Positions 43,785 through 52,664 of a DNA stretch of 64,000 nucleotides are shown here, piece by piece. The notes below the pieces were generated by a model. That model saw nothing but the letters and a program-made list of their open reading frames with translations. It did not search any database and had not been told where the DNA came from. Origin of the DNA: Gallionellales bacterium GWA2_60_18 (GTDB lineage Bacteria; Pseudomonadota; Gammaproteobacteria; Burkholderiales; Gallionellaceae); the NCBI GenBank assembly GCA_001801105.1, contig MGWS01000006.1, forward strand, positions 153,026 to 217,025, in the 5' to 3' direction. The position numbers and the translations under genes are program-made. Within the stretch, counting starts at the first letter, position 1; each line of letters opens with the position of its first letter.

Positions 43785-44324
43785 ATGTCCGCTTTGTTCG
43801 CATCCCGCCGCCGTGCCCTGCGCCTCATCGCCGCAGCGGCGGCCGGCGCGATGCTGCCGCTGGCCGGTTGCGGCCGTCCCGATGCTTTCCCGCCGCGCGT
43901 CGGATCAAGCTTCCCTTCCTTCGATCTGCCGGATCTCGATGGCCGCATGCATCGTCTGGCCGACCATGCCGGCTCGCCGCTGCTGATCAACTTCTGGGCG
44001 ACCTGGTGCCCGCCCTGCCGCGCCGAAATGCCAGACCTGCAGGCGCTGCACCTGCGCCTTGCGGCGCGCGGCCTGCGGGTGCTGGGCATCAGCGTGGACG
44101 ACGCTGCCGACCCGGTACGCGAATTCCTGCTGAAGAACCCGGTCGCTTTCCCCATCCTGCTGGACAGCCGGCGCGCGCTGGCAGGCGCGTTGCGGCTGGA
44201 GGGTTATCCGACGAGTTTCCTGATCGGGCGCGACGGCGTGATCGTCGAGACGATCAGCGGTGTCCGCCCGTGGGGAGACGCGGAATACGCCGGATCGATC
44301 GCCCGGCGTCTCGCGCTGGAATGA
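43785..44324 (+). CDS. TlpA-like thioredoxin-fold lipoprotein
   Basis: 179 aa. The lipobox LAGC is preceded by a basic and Ala-rich signal. The redox motif WATWCPPCRAEMP and GYPTSFLIGRDGV mark a TlpA/ResA-type reductase. Proteins of this sort reduce cysteines in the periplasm, often for cytochrome or oxidase assembly, which fits the ccm genes 15 bp upstream. It ends 4 bp from a convergent gene. Confidence 0.88.
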   Translation: MSALFASRRRALRLIAAAAAGAMLPLAGCGRPDAFPPRVGSSFPSFDLPDLDGRMHRLADHAGSPLLINFWATWCPPCRAEMPDLQALHLRLAARGLRVLGISVDDAADPVREFLLKNPVAFPILLDSRRALAGALRLEGYPTSFLIGRDGVIVETISGVRPWGDAEYAGSIARRLALE

Positions 44325-44328
44325 TCCG

Positions 44329-44868
44329 CTACTTGCTGGCCGCGCCTATGCTGCCGACGGCCTTCTTCGCTTCGGCATGCCCCTGAGCCGCGGCCTTCTG
44401 CAACCAGTAGGTGGCCTGCTGGTAATCCTTGATCACGCCCTTGCCGGCCATGAACAGCAGCCCGAGGTGGTATTGCGCTTCCGCATGCCCGGCGTTCGCC
44501 GCCTGGATATACCAGGTCGCCGCCTCGTAATCCGGGTCGTCCACCATTTTTTCCGTCTGCGACCCCAGCAGGAAGGCCGAGCCGAGCTGGAACATCGAAT
44601 CGACATGCCCCTGGGCCGCGGCCTTGCGCCACAGGTCGACGGCTTGTTTCTCGTCCTCCTTGACGCCCTTGCCGTAATAATAGAGCAGTCCCAGGCGATA
44701 CTGTGCCGTCTGGTTGCCGCCGCTGGCCAGCGGCGTCAGCATCTGCGCGCCCTGTTTGTGTTTTCCCGCATCGATGGCGCTCAATGCGTCCGTCAGCGGG
44801 TCGGCCAGGGCAGCGGTGGCAGCGAAGATCAGGGAAAGCAATGCGCTGGAGATCAATCTGCGGGTCAT
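44329..44868 (-). CDS. Secreted Sel1-repeat protein
   Basis: 179 aa with a signal peptide (ISSALLSLIFAATAALA). Three or four Sel1 repeats are visible (AQYRLGLLYYYGKGVKEDEKQAVDLWRKAAAQGH and two more). Sel1 solenoids mediate protein interactions. The start at 44868 has GGAG at 8-9 bases; an ATG at 44874 is too near the ribosome site. It is divergent from the kinase gene. Confidence 0.88.
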   Translation of the reverse strand: MTRRLISSALLSLIFAATAALADPLTDALSAIDAGKHKQGAQMLTPLASGGNQTAQYRLGLLYYYGKGVKEDEKQAVDLWRKAAAQGHVDSMFQLGSAFLLGSQTEKMVDDPDYEAATWYIQAANAGHAEAQYHLGLLFMAGKGVIKDYQQATYWLQKAAAQGHAEAKKAVGSIGAASK

Positions 44869-44998
44869 GGTCATGGCTCCTTGGTTTGTGATGTTCCGCG
44901 AGTGTGATATGGTTTTCACCGTTCGTCCGCATAATAACAAAGTTCGCGATGGAGCGAAGCGATCCGGAGCGACGAGAAGTGACACTTCGAGGAGGCCC

Positions 44999-46522
44999 AT
45001 GGAGCACCGCATGGATGAACGGCGCAAGACCGAGCGCAGGCTGAATATCCCGGCCGTGCCGCACGGCAGGCTTTCGCTGCGCCAGAAGATGATGTGGACG
45101 ATGGCCGCCGTGGCGCTGTACTGCTTTGCCATCGCCACGGCGATCTCGCTGGAGCGCGGTTTCCTGTTCAACTCGCTGTCCGGGATCGAGACGATACACC
45201 GGATGGAGCAATACCAGATCGCACTGAACATGACGGTTTCGCGCACCATCCTCGACATCGACAACAACTACTGGGAACGCACCGACAAGGCGGCCGGGGC
45301 GCTGGCGCTCCAGACGGAATCGTTGATCTCCGGCCTGAGCGCGCTGCAACCGGTCTACCCCGTGTTGTCGGCCGATATCGCGAGCCTGCAGAAGAATCTC
45401 GAAAGGCTGACGACAGCCCCAAGCAACGAAACCATCATGGACACGCGCGCCGATTTCTACCGCCTGGTGACGACCCTCGATTCGATCACCACCGATATCG
45501 CCGCACAGAAACGGCAATTGATCGAGAATTACCGCCAATCGTTCGTGCGCCTGAGTTATGCCTGGCTCGGTTTCGGCATCCTCGGCGTGGCCCTGCTCGG
45601 CGGCCTGATGATGCGCTTCTTCCGCCGCCTCGAAAGGGACATCCGCATGGTGCACCAGCGCTCCATCGAGATCGTCAACGGCTATCGCGGCTCCCCGCTG
45701 CCGGTGACGCGGCACGACGAACTGGGTGCGCTGATGGAGGCGGTGAACGACATGCAGCACGGGCTGCGCGAGCATGAATCGCAGCTCGAACTCGGCCGGC
45801 AGCAGCAGTTCCACAAGGAAAAGATGGCAGCCGTGGGTTCGCTGGCGGCGGCCGTGGCGCACGAGATCAACAACCCGCTGGCCGCCATCGTCGGCATCGC
45901 CGAAGAGATCGAGCGCGAGACCCTCACCCACAAGTGCCAGAAGATCGGTGCGCCGTGCAAGCCGGATCTGATACTCGAACATGCCCGGCGCGTGATGGCG
46001 ATCACGCGGCAGATATCGGAATTCTCGGTACCGCGCTCGCCCGACCCGGTGCTGCTCGACCTCAACGGCCTGCTGCGCAGCACCTGCAGCTTCATCTCGT
46101 ATGACCGGCGTTTCCGCAATCTGGAACTGAACCTCAGGCTCGACGGCGACATACCGGCAGTATTCGGCGTGGCCGACCACCTGATGCAGGTGGTGACCAA
46201 TCTGCTCATCAATGCCTGCGACGCGCTGCAGGATCGCCACGACCCGCCGCCCATGATCCAGGTGACCAGCTTCATGAAGGATGGCCATGTGGGGTTCTCG
46301 GTCAGCGACAACGGGAGCGGGATCGCGCCGGAGAACCTCGAGCGCGTATTCACGGAATACTTCACCACCAAGGCGCCGGGCCGCGGCATCGGGCTCGGTC
46401 TGGCATTGTGCCGCCAGCTGATCCAGCAGACGGGCGGCGAGATATCGGTCGCCTCGACGCAAGGGATAGGCACCACCGTCACCGTCACCCTGCCGATCCC
46501 GCCATCCGACACAACACAATAA
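44999..46522 (+). CDS. Membrane sensor histidine kinase (NtrB/ZraS-like)
   Basis: 507 aa. Two membrane helices (about 33-52 and 195-215) bracket a periplasmic helical sensor. A HAMP-like segment leads to the DHp domain, AAAVAHEINNPLAAIVG, with the phosphorylated His. ATPase boxes are NLLINACDAL, VSDNGSGI and GRGIGLGLALC. An unusual Cys pair, CQKIGAPC, is inserted just after the His helix. The start at 44999 has GGAGG three bases upstream; ATG 45011 is an alternative. It pairs with the regulator 12 bp downstream. Confidence 0.9.
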   Translation: MEHRMDERRKTERRLNIPAVPHGRLSLRQKMMWTMAAVALYCFAIATAISLERGFLFNSLSGIETIHRMEQYQIALNMTVSRTILDIDNNYWERTDKAAGALALQTESLISGLSALQPVYPVLSADIASLQKNLERLTTAPSNETIMDTRADFYRLVTTLDSITTDIAAQKRQLIENYRQSFVRLSYAWLGFGILGVALLGGLMMRFFRRLERDIRMVHQRSIEIVNGYRGSPLPVTRHDELGALMEAVNDMQHGLREHESQLELGRQQQFHKEKMAAVGSLAAAVAHEINNPLAAIVGIAEEIERETLTHKCQKIGAPCKPDLILEHARRVMAITRQISEFSVPRSPDPVLLDLNGLLRSTCSFISYDRRFRNLELNLRLDGDIPAVFGVADHLMQVVTNLLINACDALQDRHDPPPMIQVTSFMKDGHVGFSVSDNGSGIAPENLERVFTEYFTTKAPGRGIGLGLALCRQLIQQTGGEISVASTQGIGTTVTVTLPIPPSDTTQ

Positions 46523-46534
46523 GGAAAACAGCCC

Positions 46535-47902
46535 ATGCATGTTCTGGTTATCGACGATGAGGCCGCCATCCGGCAATTGATGTCGGCTGCGGTGCGCCAT
46601 GCCGGCCATTCGGTGGATACCGCCGCCAACGTGAAGGAAGCCTCGGCCAAACTGGCGCGCGGCGACGTGGATGTCGCGCTGTGCGACATCAAGATGCCGG
46701 ACGGCAACGGCGTCGATCTGGTCAGGAGCTTCCTCGGCTCGGGCATCGACACCCATTTCATCATGGTGACCGCGTTCGCCTCGGTCGAGACCGCGGTCGA
46801 GGCCCTGCGCGCCGGTGCCAGCGATTACATCATCAAGCCGGTGCACAACGAAGAGCTGACCTATCGCCTGACCCAGATCGAGGCGATGCGCGGGCTCAAG
46901 GCGGAGAACCAGGCATTGCGCAAGTTCGTCGTGGACGACAGCGGCGCCTTCGTCTTCAACGCGCCTTCGATGATGGAAATGGGGCGGATGATCTCCAAGG
47001 TGGCCACCACCGACAGCACCGTGCTGATCACAGGCGAAAGCGGCACCGGCAAGGGCGTCGCGGCGCGCTCCATCCATGAACGGAGTCCCCGCCGCGAGCA
47101 TCCCTTCATCCCGGTGAATTGCGGCGCGATCCCGGAAAACCTGATCGAGAGCGAACTGTTCGGCCATACCAAGGGCGCCTTCACCGGCGCCGACCGCGCC
47201 CGCAAAGGGCTGTTCTCGCAGGCCGACCACGGCACCCTGTTCCTCGATGAGGTCGGCGAGCTGCCGCTGAACATGCAGACGAAACTTTTGCACGTTCTCG
47301 ATGACAAACAAGTGCGTCCGGTAGGCGGCGAGCAATCGCGTTTCATCGACACCCGCATCCTTGCCGCGACCAACCGCGATCTGGCGGAAATGGTCAGGCA
47401 GGGAACCTTCCGCGAGGATTTGTATTTCCGGCTGTCGATGTTCCATATCCACATCCCGCCGCTGCGCGAACGGCGCGAGGACATGCAGCAACTGTTGCAA
47501 TACACGCTGAAGAAGGTTGGCGGCGGCAGGAAACCACTGGAGATCGACCCGATGGCTGAGGAGCTCCTGATCGAATATGACTGGCCCGGCAATGTGCGCG
47601 AGGTGGAGAACGTCATCAATCGCGCCAGCATACTCGCGGATGGCGGCAGGATCACCCTGGGCGACCTGCCACCGAACATCGCCCGCCGGACACAAACCCA
47701 TGATGCCGGGAGTGTGAATATTGCATATAATGGCGGCCTGCGTGAGCAGTTGCGCAGGGTGGAAGCGGATATCATCTTCCGCACCCTTGCCGAATGCGCC
47801 GGCGACCGGCGCGCTGCCGCGCAGAAACTGGAGATCGGCGTTTCAAGCCTGTACCGCAAACTCGAAGAGCTTGCGGATATCGACAAGGCCGGTGCCGCAT
47901 AA
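46535..47902 (+). CDS. Sigma-54-dependent response regulator (NtrC family)
   Basis: 455 aa. Receiver domain with phospho-acceptor Asp in VDVALCDIKMPDGNG. The AAA+ domain (about 145-375) has Walker A GESGTGKG, the GAFTGA loop that contacts sigma-54, and Walker B LFLDEVGELP. A Fis-type helix-turn-helix ends the protein (AECAGDRRAAAQKLEIGVSSLYRKLEEL). All parts needed for activating sigma-54 promoters are present. Targets are unknown; a candidate site is noted at 16734. Confidence 0.95.
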   Translation: MHVLVIDDEAAIRQLMSAAVRHAGHSVDTAANVKEASAKLARGDVDVALCDIKMPDGNGVDLVRSFLGSGIDTHFIMVTAFASVETAVEALRAGASDYIIKPVHNEELTYRLTQIEAMRGLKAENQALRKFVVDDSGAFVFNAPSMMEMGRMISKVATTDSTVLITGESGTGKGVAARSIHERSPRREHPFIPVNCGAIPENLIESELFGHTKGAFTGADRARKGLFSQADHGTLFLDEVGELPLNMQTKLLHVLDDKQVRPVGGEQSRFIDTRILAATNRDLAEMVRQGTFREDLYFRLSMFHIHIPPLRERREDMQQLLQYTLKKVGGGRKPLEIDPMAEELLIEYDWPGNVREVENVINRASILADGGRITLGDLPPNIARRTQTHDAGSVNIAYNGGLREQLRRVEADIIFRTLAECAGDRRAAAQKLEIGVSSLYRKLEELADIDKAGAA

Positions 47903-47931
47903 CAAAAACAGAATTCTTGAGGAGGCTGACG

Positions 47932-48582
47932 ATGATTTTTCCGCAGATACAAAAACCGGTGCTCGCGCTGATCCTGGCCGCAAGCTGTCAGGCGGCATGG
48001 GCCGGGCCGGAGGAAGACTATACGTCCGGCTACGACATGTATTACAAGAAGGGCGATGTCGTCGAGGCGATGCCCTTGCTGACCAAGGCAGCCGATGCCG
48101 GATATGCTCCGGCCCAGGCCACGCTGGGGGGCATCCTCGATTACTCGGAATATGACGAGGACGCCATCGCCTACTACCGCAAGGCTGCCGATCAGGGCAA
48201 TGCCGAAGGTCAGTTCGGGCTCGGTTCCATGCTGTCGATCGGCGAGGGCGCACCCAAAGACACGACCGAAGCGCGCCGCCTGATCGCTCTCGCCGCAGAA
48301 CAGGGGCACAAGCAGGCCGTCAGCGTGCTGGCCCAGGCCTATATCAGCGGCAAGCTGGACATCCCCGAAAACGAGCGTCAGGGTGCGGAAGCGCAGCGCT
48401 GGATCAAACTCTCCGCCGAGGACAACTATCTGCCGGCGATCGATGCCTTGATCAAGGCCTATCGCGAAGGCGGGCTGGGGCTGGAAGCAAATGCCGCCGA
48501 AGCCGAGCGCTGGCAGGCAAAATCCTATGAATTGCAGGGACTCAACAAGAAAGGGCAGCGCAAGCGCGCACCCAAGAAATAA
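47932..48582 (+). CDS. Secreted Sel1-repeat protein
   Basis: 216 aa. The ATG at 47932 follows GAGGAGG; a signal peptide ends at AAWAG. Sel1 repeats (AMPLLTKAADAGYAPAQATLGGIL, AIAYYRKAADQGNAEGQFGLGSML and others) fill residues 45-190. The basic tail is KKGQRKRAPKK. With the protein at 44329 it flanks the two-component pair. It is probably co-transcribed with the cytochrome 11 bp downstream. Confidence 0.88.
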   Translation: MIFPQIQKPVLALILAASCQAAWAGPEEDYTSGYDMYYKKGDVVEAMPLLTKAADAGYAPAQATLGGILDYSEYDEDAIAYYRKAADQGNAEGQFGLGSMLSIGEGAPKDTTEARRLIALAAEQGHKQAVSVLAQAYISGKLDIPENERQGAEAQRWIKLSAEDNYLPAIDALIKAYREGGLGLEANAAEAERWQAKSYELQGLNKKGQRKRAPKK

Positions 48583-48593
48583 GGAGCCTGAAA

Positions 48594-48902
48594 ATGAAGC
48601 CCTTCACCGCCGCATTGATCCTGTTAGCCGGTTCTGCCGGTTCCCTGTCTGCCTCTGCCGCCGATCTGGTGCGCGGTCAGAAGGTCTACGAAACACATTG
48701 CATCTCATGCCATGGCGCGCACGGCGTAAGTGTCGCGCCGGGCGCACCGAATTTCGCGCGCGGCGAGACCCTGATGCAGCAGGACATGCAGCTGCTGCAA
48801 TCCGTCAAACTGGGCAAGATGATGCAGCCGCCCTTCTTCGGTATTCTCTCCGATCAGGAGATCACGGATGCCATCGCCTACGCCCGGACCCTGTATAAAT
48901 GA
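48594..48902 (+). CDS. Small monoheme cytochrome c
   Basis: 102 aa with a signal peptide (cleavage at SAAD). One heme site, CISCHGAHG, and a distal Met region, LGKMMQPPFFG, identify a class I cytochrome of about 80 mature residues. It should be a soluble periplasmic electron carrier. It overlaps the next gene by ATGA. Confidence 0.92.
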   Translation: MKPFTAALILLAGSAGSLSASAADLVRGQKVYETHCISCHGAHGVSVAPGAPNFARGETLMQQDMQLLQSVKLGKMMQPPFFGILSDQEITDAIAYARTLYK

Positions 48903-49972
48903 TGAAAGCATCATCCAGTTTTCTCCCCGCATTTTTCTCGCTGCTGCTGGCGGCCTTGCCCGCACATGCCGCCGACTCTGATGCGACCGGCATCAAGGTG
49001 GTCGACAGTTTCGAAGTCGGCAAGAACGTCTATGTCCGCGCTCTGACCCTCGAGCCGGCCAGCAATGCCCTGTGGGTCGGCACTTCGGTCGGTGTCCATG
49101 AGATCGATCTCAAGACCATGAAGCCGCGCAACACCTTCACCCGTGACCACGGTCTGGCCAACGAATACGTTTTTGCCGTCGGCATCGATACGCAGGGCTA
49201 CAAGTGGTTCGGCACCAATGCCGGCGGCGCCTCGCGCTACAAGGACGGCAAGTGGAAGACCTACTTCCCGATGCATGGCCTGGCCGATTACTGGATCTAT
49301 TCCTTTGCCAACGGCAAGGATGGCAACCTGTGGATCGGCACCTGGGCCGGCGCGAATTCCTTCAACGTCAAGACCGGGAAATTCAAGACCTATGTCAAGG
49401 AACTGATCAACGAATGGGTCTATGGCCTCGGCGTCGATGCGCAGGGACGCGTCTGGTTCGGCACCGAGGGCGGCGTATCAATGTATGACGGCAAGCGCTG
49501 GCAATCCTGGACGCACAAGGACGGCCTCGGCGCCGACAACCCGGAAGCCGCGCACTCCAGCGCCAACACCGGCCTCGGGACGCGCTCGCGCCACGACCTT
49601 GCCACCCAGGTCGACGGGCTGCCATCGTATAACCCGAACTATGTCTTCTCCATTCTGGTCGCAGCTGACGGCGCCGTCTGGGCGGGTACCTGGGGAGGCG
49701 GCGTCAGCCGCTGGGACGGCAAGAAGTGGGGCAGCTTTTCGAGCAAGGACGGCCTGGCCGGAAACATCGTCTATGCCATCGCGCAGGATGAAAAGGGCGC
49801 CATCTGGTTCGGCACCAACAACGGCGTGTCGCGCTACAAGGACAAGACCTGGACAAGCGTCGGCACCCAGGATGGCCTGATCGACAGCAACGTCTATACG
49901 ATCGTTGCCATGGCAGGCGGAGACATCTGGGCCGGCACCAAAGGCGGCGTGGCTCGCCTGCGCAGCAAATGA
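48899..49972 (+). CDS. Secreted two-component-regulator propeller (Reg_prop) protein without kinase
   Basis: 357 aa, signal peptide ending at AHAAD. Repeats of the form GLANEYVFAVGIDTQGYKWFGT, VWFGTEGGVSMYDGKRW and IWFGTNNGVSRYKDKTW are Reg_prop blades normally found as sensor heads of hybrid kinases. Here the protein stops after the propeller and is exported alone. It starts within the cytochrome stop codon. It may bind a ligand or act as a periplasmic partner of the membrane kinase at 44999; that link is inferred. Confidence 0.85.
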   Translation: MMKASSSFLPAFFSLLLAALPAHAADSDATGIKVVDSFEVGKNVYVRALTLEPASNALWVGTSVGVHEIDLKTMKPRNTFTRDHGLANEYVFAVGIDTQGYKWFGTNAGGASRYKDGKWKTYFPMHGLADYWIYSFANGKDGNLWIGTWAGANSFNVKTGKFKTYVKELINEWVYGLGVDAQGRVWFGTEGGVSMYDGKRWQSWTHKDGLGADNPEAAHSSANTGLGTRSRHDLATQVDGLPSYNPNYVFSILVAADGAVWAGTWGGGVSRWDGKKWGSFSSKDGLAGNIVYAIAQDEKGAIWFGTNNGVSRYKDKTWTSVGTQDGLIDSNVYTIVAMAGGDIWAGTKGGVARLRSK

Positions 49973-50003
49973 CCACCCAATCCAGCAAGGACGCAAAGTG
50001 CGA

Positions 50004-51188
50004 ATGATGAAATTCAATACCCTCCTCGGCGCAATCGCGCTTGCCACCGTCTGCAATGGCGCATTCGCCGACGACGGCAAGGAATCGCTGCCGAAGGCGA
50101 TCGGCGGAAGCGGCGTGACCGGCATCAACCCGCACTCCATGCCCGCGCCCGCCACCCCGTCCGCCAACAAGTTCACCCATTTCCGCGTCGGCAACAAGAA
50201 CGTCAAGTCGATCTATGACGACGGCAACATCCTGTGGGTCGGTACCTCGGGCGGCGTGATCCGCTACAACAAGGCCGAAGACAGTTTCAAGCTCTTCAAC
50301 GCGCGTAGCGGCCTGCTGTCCAACGGCATCTTCTTCGTCGGCAAGGTCAAGGGCCGGATCGCGGTCGGCACCTACGGCGGCGGGCTGTCGCTGCTCGACG
50401 AGAAGACCGGGAACTGGCGCAACTACAACATCCCGGAAGGCCTGGGCGACCCATTCGTCTATGATGTGATCACGGCGCGTAACGGCGACATCTGGATCGC
50501 CACCTGGTCCGGCGTCAACCGCGTGCGCGGCGGCAACCTGGACGACCGCAGCAAGTGGGACCTCTACACGGTCGAGAACACCAGAGGCGGGCTGCCGAAC
50601 GACTGGGTCTACGGCCTGGCCGAAGGCCGGAAGGGCGACATCTGGCTGGCGACGGAAGGCGGCATGGCGCTGTTTACCAACAACCGCTGGCGGAACTGGA
50701 ACCATAGCAAGGGACTCGGCGCATCCTATGACAGGGTGAAGGACGACACCGCCTTCAAGAACGATCCCGGCAAGATGTCGTCGCACCATGCCAAGCAGAA
50801 ACAGGAAATGGGCCTGCAGAACGTCGATGTCGCCTTCAACCCGAACTATGTGGTATCGCTCGAGTTCGACCGCAACGGCCACGTCTGGGCCGGAACCTGG
50901 GGCGGCGGCCTGTCGCGTTTCGACGGCAGGAAATGGATCACCTACACCACGAAAGAAGGGCTGCCCGGCAACCATGTGTTCATGCTGTACCTGGACAAAC
51001 AGGGCGTGCTGTGGGCGGGCACCAACCGGGGGCTGACCCGCTGGCAGGACGGCAAGTTCGCCAAGGCGATGACGAAAGAGGACGGCCTGTTCGCCAACGA
51101 CATCTTCGCGATGTCCATCGCGGATGACGGCAGCCTGTGGGTAGGCAGTTTTGGCGGCGTCACCCACCTGACCCCCCTCAAGCAGTAA
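50004..51188 (+). CDS. Secreted Reg_prop propeller protein, paralog of the upstream gene
   Basis: 394 aa, signal peptide ending near AFAD. Blades include ILWVGTSGGVIRYNKAED, DIWIATWSGVNRVRGGN, HVWAGTWGGGLSRFDGRKW and LWVGSFGGVTHL. Like its neighbour it has no kinase, transmembrane or DNA-binding part. A long loop (about 230-275) with MSSHHAKQKQEMGLQ interrupts the propeller at the position where the paralog has RSRHDLATQVDGLPS. The ATG at 50004 or 50007 may be used. Confidence 0.85.
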   Translation: MMKFNTLLGAIALATVCNGAFADDGKESLPKAIGGSGVTGINPHSMPAPATPSANKFTHFRVGNKNVKSIYDDGNILWVGTSGGVIRYNKAEDSFKLFNARSGLLSNGIFFVGKVKGRIAVGTYGGGLSLLDEKTGNWRNYNIPEGLGDPFVYDVITARNGDIWIATWSGVNRVRGGNLDDRSKWDLYTVENTRGGLPNDWVYGLAEGRKGDIWLATEGGMALFTNNRWRNWNHSKGLGASYDRVKDDTAFKNDPGKMSSHHAKQKQEMGLQNVDVAFNPNYVVSLEFDRNGHVWAGTWGGGLSRFDGRKWITYTTKEGLPGNHVFMLYLDKQGVLWAGTNRGLTRWQDGKFAKAMTKEDGLFANDIFAMSIADDGSLWVGSFGGVTHLTPLKQ

Positions 51189-51273
51189 CCGCCATGCGTT
51201 GAACATTGCGGCATCCCGGAGAGTGTGCCGTGCGCCCGGCAGATTGCCGAACGGCACCGGAACGGCGAACGTC

Positions 51274-51966
51274 ATGAGACCCGCAACCATCCTGCTCTTC
51301 CTGTCGCTGCTGCTGCCGTCATCCCATGGCGCGGCGGCGCCGGCCTACATGCTGCTGGCCGGCCTGAAACCGGCACCCGCCAAAGACCTGTATCAACCCG
51401 AGCAGGCACCAGCGACACCAGCCGAACCGGTCGCGCCCAGAGAACCGCATATCTCGCGCCGCGCCATCGATTCCGTTGACCACTACGACCCGTCCAACCC
51501 GGATCGCAATACCCTGCAACGGCATGACGAAGTGACCCGCGACCTGCCGCAGGATGCGGTCGGCTATCCCGACTGGATGCGCGCATTGCGCGAAGGCAGA
51601 ATAAACCCTCGCGCCAGCCTGGATGGGAAAGAGGACATGGACGTATTCGACCTCGACATCATCCTGCGCAACACCAAAGAAATGCCCAACGTGCGCTTCC
51701 CGCACAGCTCGCACACCATGTGGCTGACCTGCAGCAATTGCCATCCCAGACCATTCATACCCCAGGCAGGCGCCAACAAGATACGCATGGCGGATATCTT
51801 CCGCGGCCAGTTCTGCGGCATGTGCCACGACCGGGTGGCCTTCATCACCTTCTTCTCCTGTACCCGCTGCCACAGCGTCCCCAAGGACAGCATCACGCAA
51901 GACATCATCCCGCAAAAGAAAAGCGGCGGTGAAAAACCACCGCCGCAAGCCCAGCCCGACCGCTAG
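51274..51966 (+). CDS. c7-type triheme cytochrome
   Basis: 230 aa. The signal peptide is followed by a Pro-rich spacer (about 25-75). Heme motifs are CSNCH, CGMCH and CTRCH. WMRALREGRINPRA, VRFPHSSHTMWLTCSNCH and the final C-x-R-C-H-S place it with the long c7 genes at 21786 and 24967. It links this locus with the larger cytochrome cluster 20 kb away. The chosen ATG has only a weak ribosome site. Confidence 0.88.
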   Translation: MRPATILLFLSLLLPSSHGAAAPAYMLLAGLKPAPAKDLYQPEQAPATPAEPVAPREPHISRRAIDSVDHYDPSNPDRNTLQRHDEVTRDLPQDAVGYPDWMRALREGRINPRASLDGKEDMDVFDLDIILRNTKEMPNVRFPHSSHTMWLTCSNCHPRPFIPQAGANKIRMADIFRGQFCGMCHDRVAFITFFSCTRCHSVPKDSITQDIIPQKKSGGEKPPPQAQPDR

Positions 51967-51973
51967 CGGCTTC

Positions 51974-52429
51974 TCATCCGGCGGATGAAAGCCGCCCGAC
52001 TATCTTCTGCATCCCGATGCGCGAACGGGTATTGATCAGGATGGGCGCGGCGATGTTGACATACATACTCTCCAGCTTCATCCCGCCCTCCTGCTGCCGC
52101 GCCTCCTCCCGCGCCGACAAGGTCATCAACACCAAAAGATCGTTCGGGTCTTCCAGCTTGAGCGTAGTCGCCTCATCGTCGGTCAACACCAGCTGACAGC
52201 TCACCCCGAACACCCCCGGGTCGGTCAGCGACAACGATACCGCCCCGTCGTCGAGCGCCTGAAGATGCACCACGATACCGGCCACCGGCTCACCCTGCTC
52301 GTCAACCTCATGCAGCAGCTTCCAGCGCGTGCAATCCTCAAACCCCGGAATGCCACCGGGAAACGTGATCACCTGCGATGGATTGATGCTCAATTCGCCG
52401 AAGCGTGTATTTACCTTGATCTCTGACAT
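51974..52429 (-). CDS. fliW: Flagellar assembly factor FliW
   Basis: 151 aa beta-barrel protein. FGELSINPSQVITFPGGIPGFE and LVLTDDEATTLKLEDPNDLLVLMTLS are family hallmarks. FliW binds flagellin and releases or sequesters CsrA to tie flagellin level to translation. GGGAGGGG precedes the ATG. No csrA, flagellin or other flagellar gene lies beside it in this window. Its stop is 8 bp from the convergent cytochrome gene. Confidence 0.93.
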   Translation of the reverse strand: MSEIKVNTRFGELSINPSQVITFPGGIPGFEDCTRWKLLHEVDEQGEPVAGIVVHLQALDDGAVSLSLTDPGVFGVSCQLVLTDDEATTLKLEDPNDLLVLMTLSAREEARQQEGGMKLESMYVNIAAPILINTRSRIGMQKIVGRLSSAG

Positions 52430-52474
52430 ACCCCTCCCATGGTTTTTTCTTTTATCCCAAATAATCCATTGGAA

Positions 52475-52502
52475 CGTAGGTCGGGCTTCAGCCCGACCTA
52501 CG
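52475..52502. repeat. REP-like palindrome
   Basis: CGTAGGTCGGGC-TTCA-GCCCGACCTACG is a perfect 12-bp stem with a 4-base loop. GTAGGTCGGGCTT...AGCCCGACCTAC elements of this kind occur in many copies in proteobacterial genomes. It lies between fliW and the kinase gene and could be mobilised by a RAYT transposase elsewhere. The flanks TCCATTGG / CTAATGGA are also partly inverted. Confidence 0.8.
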
Positions 52503-52664
52503 CCTAATGGATGCAGGGATAATAACAATACCCACAGTTGCGCACCATGCCCTCACCAAAAAAGTTGCCGCCAATTCCGCCATTGTAGTAATCTCATCCG
52601 GCACTGATGCGGCGATTGCACCTGCCTTGCCGGCACCGCCACGACGGAACCTCTCTTGATCAAC

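Noticed and set aside
44204..47701. Open frame of 1165 codons on the minus strand
   Set aside because: It lies antisense to the kinase, regulator and TlpA genes, which have clear domains; composition is typical of a high-GC shadow frame with no known domain.
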